Source: Saccharothrix syringae
GTDB lineage: Bacteria > Actinomycetota > Actinomycetes > Mycobacteriales > Pseudonocardiaceae
Assembly: GCF_009498035.1 (NCBI RefSeq)
Contig: NZ_CP034550.1
Span: 3,658,001-3,722,000, forward strand
Direction: 5' to 3'
DNA length: 64,000 nt
In this document: positions 15,930 to 24,999 of the stretch, in pieces
Numbering within the stretch: position 1 is the stretch's first letter
Layout: each line of letters opens with the position of its first letter
Made by a program: the position numbers and the translations under genes
Notes under the pieces: generated by a model
What the model saw: only the letters and a program-made list of their open reading frames with translations
What the model was told of the DNA's origin: nothing
Databases searched by the model: none

Positions 15930-17237
15930 ATGGCGCTGAGCAGCTGGGGGGATCCGGAGTTCGCGCTCCGGATGGCGAGCAGGCTGGTGCAGGCGCCGCT
16001 GCGGGAGACGTTGGAGTGCTTCTCGGCGGTGCTGGCCGACCTGGTGCCGCACCGCGCGCTGGTGATGCTGACCGGGGACTGCTCGCGGTTCCCGCTCATG
16101 TGGCACGGCGAGGCCGAGGTGACCGAGGGGCTCGACAACGGCGACCTCACGGCCCTGTCCCGCCTGGTGGAGGTGGGGCGGCCGTGGACGGGGCAGGCGT
16201 CGCTGGGCGGGGTCAGCCGCCCGGTCCTCGCCGTCGCCGCCGCGCCCAACGGGTCGGCGGGGGCGCTGCTGGCCGTGGTGCTGCCGGACGGCGGGTTCCC
16301 GGAGGGGGTGCGGCAACGGGTCGTCCAGCAGCTGTGGGACATCTCCACCGCGCACGTGGTCGACCAGCTGGTCGAGGCGGTGCCGGTGCACATCGCGGGC
16401 ACCTGGGCGGCGGCCAGTGAGCGGGCGCGGCTGGTGGCCGAGCTCAACGCGGAGTACACCAGCGTGCTGACCGCCCAGCTGGGCGCCCTGCGCTCGAAGG
16501 GCCTGGACGACGCCACCGCCCGGCGGACGGCGATCGACCTGGCCGTGTCCGCCCTGATCGAGCTGCGCGCGGCGGCCGACCAGGACCGGGCCGCGGGGGA
16601 GGAGACCGCGGCGGACGCCTTCGCCCGCCTGGCCGGGACGCTGAGCCTGCTCACCCGGTACGGCGACGTGCAGCTGGAGCTGGCCGGGCCCGAGCGCGGC
16701 GACCGCGTCCTGCCCGCCGACGTGGCCCTGGCGGCCCGGGCCACGGTGCGCGACGCCGTGCTGGTCGTGCTCGACCACGGCGGGGTCTCGCGGGTGCGGG
16801 TGGCCTGGCAGGTCGAGGACGGCGGGCTGCAGGTCAGCGTCCGCGACAACGGGCCGGGCAGGCTGTCCAAGGACTCGGCGGCCGTGCACCGGATCAGCGA
16901 CCGGCTGCTGGGGCTCAACGGGTCGCTGCACGTGGACTCGGTGCCGGACTGGGGCACGGCGCTCACCGCGGTCCTGCCGCTGACGCCGCCCGAGGTGCCC
17001 GACGCGCACCCGCTGGGCGTGCTCAACCCGCGCGAGCTGGACGTGCTGGCGCTGCTGACGCTCGGGCGCCGCAACCGCCAGATCGCCGAGCAGCTGCACA
17101 TCAGCGAGCACACGGTGAAGTTCCACGTGGCGAACATCCTCAACAAGCTGGAGGTGGGATCGCGCGGCGAGGCCGCGGCGGTGGCGAGGGACGCGGGGCT
17201 GCCGTCCCGGCCCCCGGTGGCGACGCTGGCCACGTGA
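15930..17237 (+). CDS. Hybrid regulator: histidine-kinase-like ATPase plus LuxR HTH
   Basis: A 435-residue protein. The first ~150 residues resemble a GAF-type sensor. A helical region (ARLVAELNAEYTSVLTAQL) follows where a kinase would carry its H-box. Next is a GHKL ATPase-like domain (VSVRDNGPGRL, about 305-315, N/G boxes; PDWGTALTAVLPL, G2 box). It ends in a NarL/LuxR HTH: LNPRELDVLALLTLGRRNRQ, then IAEQLHISEHTVKFHVANIL. The E-A-D phosphorylatable His is not apparent. Sensing and DNA binding would then be in one polypeptide instead of a kinase-regulator pair. Targets are unknown; the divergent lipase and the downstream flavoprotein are neighbours only. Confidence 0.82.
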   Translation: MALSSWGDPEFALRMASRLVQAPLRETLECFSAVLADLVPHRALVMLTGDCSRFPLMWHGEAEVTEGLDNGDLTALSRLVEVGRPWTGQASLGGVSRPVLAVAAAPNGSAGALLAVVLPDGGFPEGVRQRVVQQLWDISTAHVVDQLVEAVPVHIAGTWAAASERARLVAELNAEYTSVLTAQLGALRSKGLDDATARRTAIDLAVSALIELRAAADQDRAAGEETAADAFARLAGTLSLLTRYGDVQLELAGPERGDRVLPADVALAARATVRDAVLVVLDHGGVSRVRVAWQVEDGGLQVSVRDNGPGRLSKDSAAVHRISDRLLGLNGSLHVDSVPDWGTALTAVLPLTPPEVPDAHPLGVLNPRELDVLALLTLGRRNRQIAEQLHISEHTVKFHVANILNKLEVGSRGEAAAVARDAGLPSRPPVATLAT

Positions 17238-17285
17238 CCGGGGACCGGGACGGCGAGGCGGGCCCGCTCGACCCGCGGTGCCCGC

Positions 17286-18935
17286 TTACGGCAGGCGGAC
17301 CGACAGGGCGTGGCGGAAGAAGTCGGTCGGGTCGTAGGCGGCCTTCGCCCGCTGGAGGCGGGGGTAGTTCTCGCCGTAGTAGAGCGTCGACCAGGGCACC
17401 CCGGAGGTGTTGACCGCCGGGTCGGTGATCTCCAGGTCCGGGGCGTTGATCGAGCAGCCGCCGTACCGGTCGCCCGGCACCGGGTAGCCGCCGGTGTCGG
17501 CGAAGACGTCGCGGTAGACGTCGCGCAGCCAGGCCAGGTTCGCCGCGTCGTCGGCCTGGTCGCGCCAGTACGCCTGGAAGAACGTGAACAGCGCCGAGGT
17601 GCGGGCGACCACCGCCGTGTCGGTCGGCAGCAGCGCGTTGATCCGGCCGCCGGCCATCGCGCCGAGCTGCACGATGGCGTTGGGGTTGGCGTAGTCGGTC
17701 CGGGTCAGGTGGTGGTGCAGCCTCCTGATCTGCTCCTCGGTGAAGCCCCTGCGCAGGTACGCGCTCTTGACCGAGTTGCGGTTGGTGGCGTCGGTCATCA
17801 CCACGGCGTTGCTGGTGTTGATCGTCTCCGTCGCCGCCATCCACGGCAGCCGCCGGCGCGGGACCGCGGCGCCGACGCCGGTGCCCGCGGTCACGGTGCT
17901 CCAGTAGTCGGAGACCACGCCGTCCGCGTCGGGCAGGTCGGCGTCGATGGTGGTCAGCATGGCGATGCCGCCGCCGGAGACGTGCGGCGCGAACATCAGC
18001 CCGCACAGCGCCGCGCCCGGCGAGGTGGGGGAGCTGTTCCGCTCGTGCCAGGTGCCGTGGTTGCGCACGAGGGCGACGAACTGGTCCCGGTTCAGGTTCT
18101 GCCACGGGATGAACAGCTGGCTGACCAGGAAGTCCTTCGGCGGGCGGGGCAGCTGCCCGCGCGGGTCGGTCCCGCTCGCGCCCCTGGTCCGGAACCAGTA
18201 GCGGGTGACGACGCCGAAGTTGCCGCCGCCACCGCCGGTGCAGGCCCACCACAGGTCGTGGTTGGGGTCGGCGGGGTTGCGCGAGGCCGTGACCACGCGG
18301 ACCAGGCCGCCGCGGTCCACGACGACGACCTCCACGGCCTCGACCAGGTCGCAGATGTTGCCGAGCTGGCGGGACAGCAGGCCGTGGCCGCCGCCCGCCG
18401 CGTGGCCGCCGACGGCCACGGTCGGGCACACGCCGCCGGGCAGGGTGACGCCCCAGCCGCGGAACAGCGTCTCGTAGACCCGGCCGAGCTGCGCGCCGCT
18501 CTCCACGGCGAAGGCGCAGCGCAGCGGGTCGTAGTAGATCTGGTTCATCAGCGACAGGTCGACGATGAGCTTCGCCTCGTCGTTGTAGACGAAGTTGGCG
18601 TAGCAGTGCCCGCCGCTGCGCACCGACACCTTCTTGCGCGCGAGCACCGCCTCCTGCACCGCCAGGGCGACCTGGGCCGTCGTGGTCACCAGCCGGACCG
18701 CGTCGGGCGCCGCGACCCAGCGCCGGTTGAAGCCGGTGACCAGCTCCGGGAAGCGCGGGTCGGACGGCGGGACGCTCACCGGCCCGAACGCGCCGCCGGT
18801 CGGGCCGGGCTGCGCGGAGGGGTCGGCCACCGGGTCCGCGAGCGCGTCGGGTACCGCGCCCACCGCCGCGCCGGCCACTGCCGCGCCACCCAGGGCGACG
18901 GCTCGGGAGAGCACTTTTCTCCGGGACATGGTCAT
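17286..18935 (-). CDS. Secreted BBE-type FAD-dependent oxidoreductase (bicovalent flavin)
   Basis: The product is 549 residues. A Tat-type signal (SRRKVLSRAVALGGAAVAG) is followed by a PCMH FAD-binding domain and a C-terminal berberine-bridge domain (YPRLQRAKAAYDPTDFF). His110 in VRSGGHCY and Cys170 in GGVCPTVAVGGH are the two positions that bind FAD covalently in bicovalent BBE-like oxidases (GOOX, AknOx). Such enzymes oxidise sugars or polyketide glycosides with O2. The starts 18935 and 18929 are both ATG; 18935 has a GGGGGGA site. It lies downstream of the polyketide operon on the same strand, 178 bp after the BVMO gene, and may tailor the product outside the cytoplasm. It could also be independent of the cluster. 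Confidence 0.85.
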   Translation of the reverse strand: MTMSRRKVLSRAVALGGAAVAGAAVGAVPDALADPVADPSAQPGPTGGAFGPVSVPPSDPRFPELVTGFNRRWVAAPDAVRLVTTTAQVALAVQEAVLARKKVSVRSGGHCYANFVYNDEAKLIVDLSLMNQIYYDPLRCAFAVESGAQLGRVYETLFRGWGVTLPGGVCPTVAVGGHAAGGGHGLLSRQLGNICDLVEAVEVVVVDRGGLVRVVTASRNPADPNHDLWWACTGGGGGNFGVVTRYWFRTRGASGTDPRGQLPRPPKDFLVSQLFIPWQNLNRDQFVALVRNHGTWHERNSSPTSPGAALCGLMFAPHVSGGGIAMLTTIDADLPDADGVVSDYWSTVTAGTGVGAAVPRRRLPWMAATETINTSNAVVMTDATNRNSVKSAYLRRGFTEEQIRRLHHHLTRTDYANPNAIVQLGAMAGGRINALLPTDTAVVARTSALFTFFQAYWRDQADDAANLAWLRDVYRDVFADTGGYPVPGDRYGGCSINAPDLEITDPAVNTSGVPWSTLYYGENYPRLQRAKAAYDPTDFFRHALSVRLP

Positions 18936-19113
18936 CGAGGGTTCCCCCCAGTTGCATCGGTTCTCGTGGTTGTTCCCCGCGCGCCGCCGTGACCGGGCCG
19001 TGGCGGCGACCCGGTCGCGGGGGGTGTGCGCGGGTTGTCCCGACCACTTCGTCCACACAGGACGGACGCGGTCGGGGGATCGTGGTCCGGGCAGCCCCGG
19101 ACGGGTGGTCCGA

Positions 19114-21036
19114 TCAGGACAGCTCGTAGTCGGCGGGATCCACGCGGCGCGTGCGCCGCCAGTACTCGTGGGCCGAGTAGGGCCAGTTCGGGGCCGAGCG
19201 GCCGCCCTCGTTGTACCAACCGCCGACCTTCGACCAGCCCCAGGCGCGATTGGCGTTGCCCTCGTCGACCCAGGCGTTGTAGTCGTCGTGCACGTCCTTG
19301 CGGACCTCCAGCGCCTTCCTGCCCCGCGTCAGCAGCAGGCGCACCGCGTCGAGCACGTACCGGGCCGCGCACTCGGAGAAGTAGACGATGCTGCCGCCCT
19401 GCCCGACCAGGTTGGTGTTCGGGCCGTACAGGCAGAACAGGTTCGGGAACCCCGGCACGGTCAGGCCCAGGTACGCCCTGGGCACGCCGTTCCACGCGCC
19501 GTGCAGGTCGACCCCGCCGCGGCCGGTCACCCGCATCGGCGCCAGGAACTCCGAGGCCCGGAACCCGGTGGCGTAGACGATGACGTCGACCTCGTGCTCG
19601 ACCCCGCCGGCCACCACGCCGCCCGGCGTGACCCGCCGGACGGGCTCGGTGACCAGCCGGACGTCGTCCCGCTTGAGGGTCGCGATCCAGCGGCCGTCGT
19701 CGCGCAGCACCCGCTTGGCGCCCACCGGGTACCGCGGCAGCACCGCCTCGGCCAGCTCCGGCGGCGCGTCGGCGAGCTGGGCCCGCATGGCCGCCTCCAG
19801 GGCCGCGCGCATCGCCTCGTTGGGCGCCGACACCGCCCGCTCGGTGGGCGGGTGGCCGTGGTCGACGACCCAGTTCTCCAGGATGCCGCGCAGCCCCGGG
19901 GCGAACAGCCAGAAGCGCTCCCAGCGGGCGTAGAACGGCACGTGCTCGCGCAGCCACCGGGCGCTGTCGGACATCGGCGCGCGGTAGTGCGGGGTCGGCC
20001 GCAGCCACGGCGGGTTGCGCTGGAACACCACCAGCCCGGCCACCTCCGGGGCGATCTCGGGCACCACCTGGAAGGCGCTGGCCCCGGTGCCGACCACGGC
20101 GACCCGCTTGCCCCGCAGGTCCACCGAGTGGTCCCACCGGGCGGTGTGGAACGCGGGACCGGCGAACTCGTCCCGGCCGGGCACGTCGGGCAGCCGCGGC
20201 CGGTTGAGCTGGCCCACGGCGCTGACCAGCACGTCGCACTCCTCCTCGGTGACGCCCCGCGGCGTGCGCACGGTCAGCCGCCAGCGCGAGGCGCGGTCGT
20301 CCCACGCGGCGGCGACGACCTCCGACCGGAAGCGGACGTGCCCGGCGACGCCGGTGTCGCGGGCGAAGCGGCGGAAGTAGCGCAGCACCTCGTCGCGGGT
20401 GCAGAAGTGGTCCGGCCAGTCCGACCGCGGCGCGAACGAGTAGTCGTAGAGCCTGCTGGCCACGTCGATCCGGCAGCCGGGGTAGGTGTTGTCGAACCAC
20501 GTGCCGCCGACGTCCGGGTTCTTCTCGTGGATCACGAACGGCACCCCGGCCTGCGCCAGCCGGTGGCCGACCAGCAGGCCGCTCGGACCGGCGCCGATGA
20601 CGACCACCCTCGGCACCGCCGCGCCGGGGGCCAGCTCCGCCGCGGTCCAGCCGGGTGCCCTCGGGTCCGCGCCCGGCGCGGTGACCTCCTCGGCCAGCAG
20701 CGGCACCAGCTCCGTGGTGTCGCCGCCCATCGCCCAGGTGGTGAGCGCGCGCAGCAGCCCCGGGTCCGGTGCCGGCGGTGCGGCACGGCCGCCGTCGCGG
20801 TGGGCGGCCAGCACGCGCAGCGCCACCTCCCGCGCCCGCTCCTGCTGCGCGGGCGTGAGCCCGCCCTGCGGCGCGAACAGCCAGCCGGGCTCGCGCCGGT
20901 CGTCGGGCAGCACCGAGGTGTCCCCGGTCAGGTGGGCCACGGTCAGCAGCAGCGCGGGCACCTCGGCGTGGGCCAGGTGGCGGCGCAGCTCGTCGTCGTC
21001 GGCGGTGATGGGCAGCGGCGTCGGGTCCAGGGTCAT
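19114..21036 (-). CDS. Baeyer-Villiger monooxygenase, HAPMO-like
   Basis: A 640-residue class B flavoprotein monooxygenase. It shows the FAD Rossmann motif GAGPSG (148-153), the BVMO fingerprint FAGPAFHTARWD (291-302; FxGxxxHTxxW) and the NADPH motif GTGASA (316-321). An N-terminal extension of about 140 residues before the first Rossmann motif, and the total length, match 4-hydroxyacetophenone monooxygenase. That enzyme inserts oxygen beside aryl ketones to give esters. ATG 21036 has GGAGGCACC upstream; GTG 21054 is an in-frame alternative. It is the seventh gene of the KS-alpha operon, 64 bp after the flavin reductase. A ketone-to-ester or ring-opening step in polyketide tailoring is inferred. 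Confidence 0.9.
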   Translation of the reverse strand: MTLDPTPLPITADDDELRRHLAHAEVPALLLTVAHLTGDTSVLPDDRREPGWLFAPQGGLTPAQQERAREVALRVLAAHRDGGRAAPPAPDPGLLRALTTWAMGGDTTELVPLLAEEVTAPGADPRAPGWTAAELAPGAAVPRVVVIGAGPSGLLVGHRLAQAGVPFVIHEKNPDVGGTWFDNTYPGCRIDVASRLYDYSFAPRSDWPDHFCTRDEVLRYFRRFARDTGVAGHVRFRSEVVAAAWDDRASRWRLTVRTPRGVTEEECDVLVSAVGQLNRPRLPDVPGRDEFAGPAFHTARWDHSVDLRGKRVAVVGTGASAFQVVPEIAPEVAGLVVFQRNPPWLRPTPHYRAPMSDSARWLREHVPFYARWERFWLFAPGLRGILENWVVDHGHPPTERAVSAPNEAMRAALEAAMRAQLADAPPELAEAVLPRYPVGAKRVLRDDGRWIATLKRDDVRLVTEPVRRVTPGGVVAGGVEHEVDVIVYATGFRASEFLAPMRVTGRGGVDLHGAWNGVPRAYLGLTVPGFPNLFCLYGPNTNLVGQGGSIVYFSECAARYVLDAVRLLLTRGRKALEVRKDVHDDYNAWVDEGNANRAWGWSKVGGWYNEGGRSAPNWPYSAHEYWRRTRRVDPADYELS

Positions 21037-21100
21037 CGGTGCCTCCAGCGTCACGGGAGTGGTCTCGGTGCGCCCGCGCCGCGGCGCGGACCCGGTCGCG

Positions 21101-21619
21101 TCACGGCGCGGACCCGGTCGACCGAGCCACGGTGCCGAACGCGCGGTCGAAGTACACGGCCGGCGGACCCGGCTGCGCGGCCAGCGCCAGCCGCTCGACC
21201 CGGCCGACCAGGATCAGGTGGTCGCCGCCGTCGTGGGTGCCGTCCGCGGCGCACTCCAGCACCGCCAGCGCGTCCTCGACCACGACCGCGCCGCTCGGCG
21301 TGACCCGCAGCCCGCCGCCGGTGAACTTGTCCGCGCCCCGGCGGGCGAACCGCACCGCCAGGGCGGCGTGGTGGTCGCGCAGCACGCTGACCGCGAACCG
21401 CGGGCGGCGGGCGAACACCGGGAAGCTGCGGGCCGTCCTGGCCAGGCACACCAGCACCAGGGGCGGTTCCAGCGACACCGAGCAGAACGAGCTGACCGTC
21501 ATGCCGTGCGGCTCGCCCGCCTCGTCGCGGGCGGTCACCACGGCCACCCCGGTCGGGAACCGGGCCATGGCGTCGCGGAAGTCGGCCGGGTCGACGCGCT
21601 CCCGGTTCAGGCCAGGCAC
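21101..21619 (-). CDS. Flavin reductase (ActVB/HpaC-type)
   Basis: A 172-residue member of the FMN-binding split-barrel flavin reductase family. The key motifs are FRDAMARFPTGVAVVTA, HGMTVSSFCSVSLEPPLVLVCL and FAVSVLRDHH. These enzymes use NAD(P)H to reduce free FMN or FAD, which diffuses to a partner oxygenase. The obvious partner is the acyl-CoA-dehydrogenase-like monooxygenase at 26538-27689, as ActVB serves ActVA-ORF5 in actinorhodin biosynthesis. GTG 21619 overlaps the end of the cyclase gene by 13 nt, so the two are coupled. No strong Shine-Dalgarno is visible. Confidence 0.88.
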   Translation of the reverse strand: MPGLNRERVDPADFRDAMARFPTGVAVVTARDEAGEPHGMTVSSFCSVSLEPPLVLVCLARTARSFPVFARRPRFAVSVLRDHHAALAVRFARRGADKFTGGGLRVTPSGAVVVEDALAVLECAADGTHDGGDHLILVGRVERLALAAQPGPPAVYFDRAFGTVARSTGSAP

Positions 21620-22527
21620 GTCGGCAACCGCCCGTCGTTGTGGGCCACCATCTCCCCGAACACCGACACCACGTCGAGCGGCCGGCCGAGCGGGCCGCCC
21701 TCGACCTCGGCGTAGGCGCGGTGCAGGTTCCCCACGACCCGCTCGGGGTCGAGCAGGTGGCCGAACTCGCCGGGCCCCGCCTCGGCCGCGACCTCCAGCG
21801 GTCGCAGCCCCGCGGCGACGCCGTCGGCCGCCAGGCGCTGCACCCACCGCAGGTAGGCGGCGTTCTCGTCGAACACCTCCGGGCCCGCCACCGGGCCGTG
21901 GCCGCACACCACGGTGCGCGCGCCGAGGTCGCGCAGCCGCTCGATCGCGGCCAGCGTGCCCGCCACCGAGCCCATCAGGCTGAACGGCGTCGCGCCCGAG
22001 AGCACCACGTCGCCCGCGAACAGCACGCGGTCCTCGGGGAGCCAGGCCACCACGTCGTTGGTGGTGTGCGCGGGCCCCACGTGCAGCAGCCGGACCGCCC
22101 GCCCGCCCACGTGCACGGTGAGCCGGTCGGCGAAGGTGGTGGTCGGCAGGGTCACCGCCACCTCGCCCCACGCCACGTCCGGCCACAGCCCGGTGAGCGC
22201 CAGGCCGGTCGCGGCCATCTCGGTGCGCGCCGCCTCGTGGGCCACGATCGCGGCGCCCGGGCCGAACACGCGGTTGCCGAAGTTGTGGTCGCCGTGGTGG
22301 TGGGTGTTGACCACGGTGCGCCGCGGACCCGCCCGCAGCCCGTCCACGGCCGCCCGCAGCCGCCGCGCCCGGTGCTCGGTGGCCAGGGTGTCGACGACCA
22401 GCACGCCGTCCGACCCGGCCACCACGCCCGCGTTGCTCACGCACCAGCCGCCCGGCAGCTGCGTGTAGGCGTAGACGTCCTCGGCGACCTCGACCAGGGC
22501 CGCGTCGGTGGTCGTCGCCGGGCTCAC
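21607..22527 (-). CDS. ActIV-like metallo-beta-lactamase-fold polyketide cyclase
   Basis: A 306-residue MBL-fold protein with the metal ligands THHHGDHNFGN (HxHxDH), a downstream His in LHVGPAHTTND, and an Asp in LFAGDVVL. The N-terminal VYAYTQLPGGWCVSNAGVV and TVVNTHHHGDHNFGN segments closely follow the ActIV pattern. ActIV catalyses second-ring aldol cyclisation and product release in actinorhodin assembly. In the context KS/CLF/ACP/aromatase that role is the best call, not an antibiotic lactamase. The start is a GTG overlapping the aromatase TGA (GTGA). Confidence 0.87.
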   Translation of the reverse strand: MSPATTTDAALVEVAEDVYAYTQLPGGWCVSNAGVVAGSDGVLVVDTLATEHRARRLRAAVDGLRAGPRRTVVNTHHHGDHNFGNRVFGPGAAIVAHEAARTEMAATGLALTGLWPDVAWGEVAVTLPTTTFADRLTVHVGGRAVRLLHVGPAHTTNDVVAWLPEDRVLFAGDVVLSGATPFSLMGSVAGTLAAIERLRDLGARTVVCGHGPVAGPEVFDENAAYLRWVQRLAADGVAAGLRPLEVAAEAGPGEFGHLLDPERVVGNLHRAYAEVEGGPLGRPLDVVSVFGEMVAHNDGRLPTCLA

Positions 22528-23471
22528 GACCCGGACCCGGTCGACGCCGCGGCCCGCGCGGCGTACCCGAGCGTGGCCCGGCTGTTCGCGCCGAGCGCCG
22601 CGCGCAGGTAACCGCGCGCGTCGGAGAGGGTCTTGCCCGCGCCCAGCACCCCCGGCACGGCGGCGACGTCGACCGCCACGGTGTGGGTGGCCACCGCGGT
22701 GGGCCCGCCGGGGCCGTCGCGGAAGGTCCACGACCCGCTGTGGCCCAGCAGCAGCGCGGGCGGCACCAGCTGCTTGTAGACGATCCGGTCCGGCGGCAGG
22801 CACAGCCGCACGGACCGGGTCCGGTGCACCCCGCCGTCGACGGTGACGGTGTCCATCTCCATGTCCTGCACCCCGTCCGGGTGCTCGGCCAGCGCGACCC
22901 GCCGCACGTGCGGCAGCACGTGCGGCCAGCGGTCGGACCTGGCGACGAACTGGTAGGCGGCCCACGGCTCGCCGTCGAGGGCCACCTCGTCGGTGAAGGA
23001 GAACACCACCTGCTCGACCGGGTGGCCCTGGCCCGCGACGCGGTCGAGCGCGGCCAGCTCCGCGGTGCTGTTGTGGTCCACCGCCGCGGTCACCAGCTCC
23101 AGCCGCTCCTCGTCCTCGGCGGAGAAGGTGTGGCCCAGCTCGACCTCGGTGCGCCCGCCGTCGAGCGGGCGGAACCGCCAGTGGCCGCTCATGGCCAGCA
23201 CCGGCGCCCGGCCGTGCTCCTGCCGGAACCCGATGCGCAGCCGGTCGCGGTCCAGGGTGCGCCGCGAGGTCCAGTTCCTGACCTCGCCGTTGAGCGTGGC
23301 CCAGAGCCGGAACCGCTCGCTGGTGCCGTCGTGCTCCAGCAGGTCGACGTGCACGGTCGGCCCGAACACCGCGGGCCACCGCGACACGGTGGCCACCAGG
23401 TCGTAGACCGCCGCGGCCGGCGCGTCGACCACGCGGGTGTGCGCGGTGCTGCGCTGCGGCGCCCCGCTCAT
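22524..23471 (-). CDS. Aromatase/cyclase, two SRPBCC domains (ActVII-like)
   Basis: A 315-residue didomain START/SRPBCC protein. Domain 1 spans about residues 8-145 (VVDAPAAAVYDLVATVSRWPAVFGPTV, sliced motif VDAPAAAVYDL). Domain 2 spans about 155-300 and contains FVARSDRWPHVLPHV. Didomain members such as ActVII, Gris ARO and BexL aromatise the first ring of C9-reduced polyketides made on the ACP. A C9 ketoreductase is encoded at 36086-36871, which agrees. The ATG overlaps the ACP stop (ATGA). It is part of the minus-strand minimal-PKS operon. Confidence 0.92.
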   Translation of the reverse strand: MSGAPQRSTAHTRVVDAPAAAVYDLVATVSRWPAVFGPTVHVDLLEHDGTSERFRLWATLNGEVRNWTSRRTLDRDRLRIGFRQEHGRAPVLAMSGHWRFRPLDGGRTEVELGHTFSAEDEERLELVTAAVDHNSTAELAALDRVAGQGHPVEQVVFSFTDEVALDGEPWAAYQFVARSDRWPHVLPHVRRVALAEHPDGVQDMEMDTVTVDGGVHRTRSVRLCLPPDRIVYKQLVPPALLLGHSGSWTFRDGPGGPTAVATHTVAVDVAAVPGVLGAGKTLSDARGYLRAALGANSRATLGYAARAAASTGSGS

Positions 23472-23725
23472 CCCCGCTCCAGCTCGTCGCCGTTGACCAC
23501 GGCCAGCACCTCGCGCGGGGTGCGCAGCTCGGCGACCCGCTCGTCGGAGATCTCCACGCCGTACTCCTTGGCGATCTGGGCGGCGGTCTCCATCAGCGCC
23601 AGCGAGTCGTAGCCGAGGTCGTCGAAGTCCCGGTCCAGCGCGTCGGCGCCCAGCACGCCCTGCTCGGCCTCGCCGGCGCACTGGACGAGGATGCGGTGCA
23701 GGTCGTGGACGGTCATCTTGCTCAT
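23468..23725 (-). CDS. Acyl carrier protein of the type II polyketide synthase
   Basis: An 85-residue ACP. The phosphopantetheine attachment Ser41 sits in LGYDSLALMET (DSL motif), followed by the usual acidic helix and the TPREVLAVV C-terminal region. It carries the growing polyketide between KS/CLF, KR, aromatase and cyclase. AGGAGGAGCTGAC gives a strong ribosome site, and the ATG overlaps the KS-beta TGA, ensuring coupled synthesis. Confidence 0.95.
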   Translation of the reverse strand: MSKMTVHDLHRILVQCAGEAEQGVLGADALDRDFDDLGYDSLALMETAAQIAKEYGVEISDERVAELRTPREVLAVVNGDELERG

Positions 23726-24999
23726 GTCAGCTCCTCCTGATCGGGACGGGTGCGGTCGCGGGTGGGCGCGGTCGTAGCGGGTGCGGTCGGGACGGCGCGC
23801 ACGACGACGGCCGAGTTGAACCCCCACTTGCCGCGGGCGAGCACCAGCGCGGTCGTGACGCGGGCGGGGCGCGGGGCCGGGCCGACGAGGTCGACGCCGT
23901 ACCGCTCGGCGGCCCGCGCCGCCGCCGCGGTCGGCGGGATCACGCCGTCGCGGATGGACAGCAGCGCGGTGGCGACGTCCACCGGACCGCCGCCGGAGTA
24001 CAGCCGCCCGAACAGCGCCTTGGGCGCGGCGACCGGCACCCCGTGCGGGCCGAACAGCCCGGTGACGGCGGCGGCCTCGGCCAGGTCCAGCTCCGGCACG
24101 CCGGCGGCGTCGGCGAAGACCACGTCGACCTCGCCCGGTTGGACGCCCGCGTCGGCCAGCGCCAGCCGCGCGGCCCGGGCGAGGCCCGGCGGGCGCGGCG
24201 AACCGGGCGGCGGGTCGAAGGTCGAGGCGTAGCCGGCGATCTCGCCGTACACCCGGTGCGCGCCCCGCGCGCGGGCCGCGGCCGGGTCCTCCACCACCAG
24301 GATCGCGCCGCCCTCGCCGGGCACGTACCCGCGGGCCGAGTCGTCGAACGGCAGGTAGGCCCGCGCCGGGTCGGTGGCCCGGCTGACCCGGCCGCTCGCC
24401 AGCTGCGCCACCCAGCCCCACGGGTCCAGCGCCGAGTCCACCCCGCCGGTGACCACCACCGGGGTGCCCGCGCGCACGGTGCGGCGGGCGTGGCCCAGGG
24501 CGTCGAGGCCGCCCGCCTGCTCGGCGACCAGGGCGCTGCTGGGCCCGCGCAGCTCGTTGCGGATGGAGATCTGGCCGGTGTTCACCGCGTAGAACCAGGC
24601 GAACGACTCGTACACGCTGACCGACCTCGGTCCCCGCGACCACAGCTTGTGGAACTCCCGGTGGGTGAACTCGAACCCGCCGGAGGCGTTGGAGGTCACC
24701 ACGCCCATCTCGTAGTCGGTGAACGCGCCCGCCTCGATCTTGGCGTCGGCCAGCGCCCAGTCGGCGGCCACCAGGGCGAACCGGGTGGAGACGTCGGTCT
24801 GCGGCAGCAGCCTGCCCGGCAGGTGCGCGGCCGGGTCGAAGCCCTCGACCTGCCCGGCGAGCCGGGAGGGGTAGCGGGAGGCGTCGAACCGGGTCAGCTC
24901 CCGGATGCCGGCGCGCCCGTCCAGGGTGGCCTGCCAGAACTGCTCCAGGCCGGCGCCGTTGGGCGCCAGCACGCCCATGCCGGTCACGTACGCGCTCAT
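23722..24999 (-). CDS. KS-beta / chain length factor
   Basis: A 425-residue ketosynthase homologue with Gln161 replacing the active-site Cys (LVAEQAGG), the hallmark of CLF subunits that decarboxylate malonyl-ACP and set chain length. Numbered by Gln161, the gate positions read F109, T112 and F116, as in the actinorhodin CLF. In that enzyme these bulky residues limit the chain to eight acetate units, so an octaketide (C16) is predicted. A C-terminal extension of ~25 Pro/Thr/Asp-rich residues (after about 400) is longer than usual. The ATG overlaps the KS-alpha TGA. Confidence 0.95.
   Translation of the reverse strand: MSAYVTGMGVLAPNGAGLEQFWQATLDGRAGIRELTRFDASRYPSRLAGQVEGFDPAAHLPGRLLPQTDVSTRFALVAADWALADAKIEAGAFTDYEMGVVTSNASGGFEFTHREFHKLWSRGPRSVSVYESFAWFYAVNTGQISIRNELRGPSSALVAEQAGGLDALGHARRTVRAGTPVVVTGGVDSALDPWGWVAQLASGRVSRATDPARAYLPFDDSARGYVPGEGGAILVVEDPAAARARGAHRVYGEIAGYASTFDPPPGSPRPPGLARAARLALADAGVQPGEVDVVFADAAGVPELDLAEAAAVTGLFGPHGVPVAAPKALFGRLYSGGGPVDVATALLSIRDGVIPPTAAAARAAERYGVDLVGPAPRPARVTTALVLARGKWGFNSAVVVRAVPTAPATTAPTRDRTRPDQEELT

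Noticed and set aside
21607..22527. Metallo-beta-lactamase resistance gene
   Set aside because: The fold and metal ligands fit, but the N-terminal pattern and position between aromatase and flavin reductase identify an ActIV-like cyclase.
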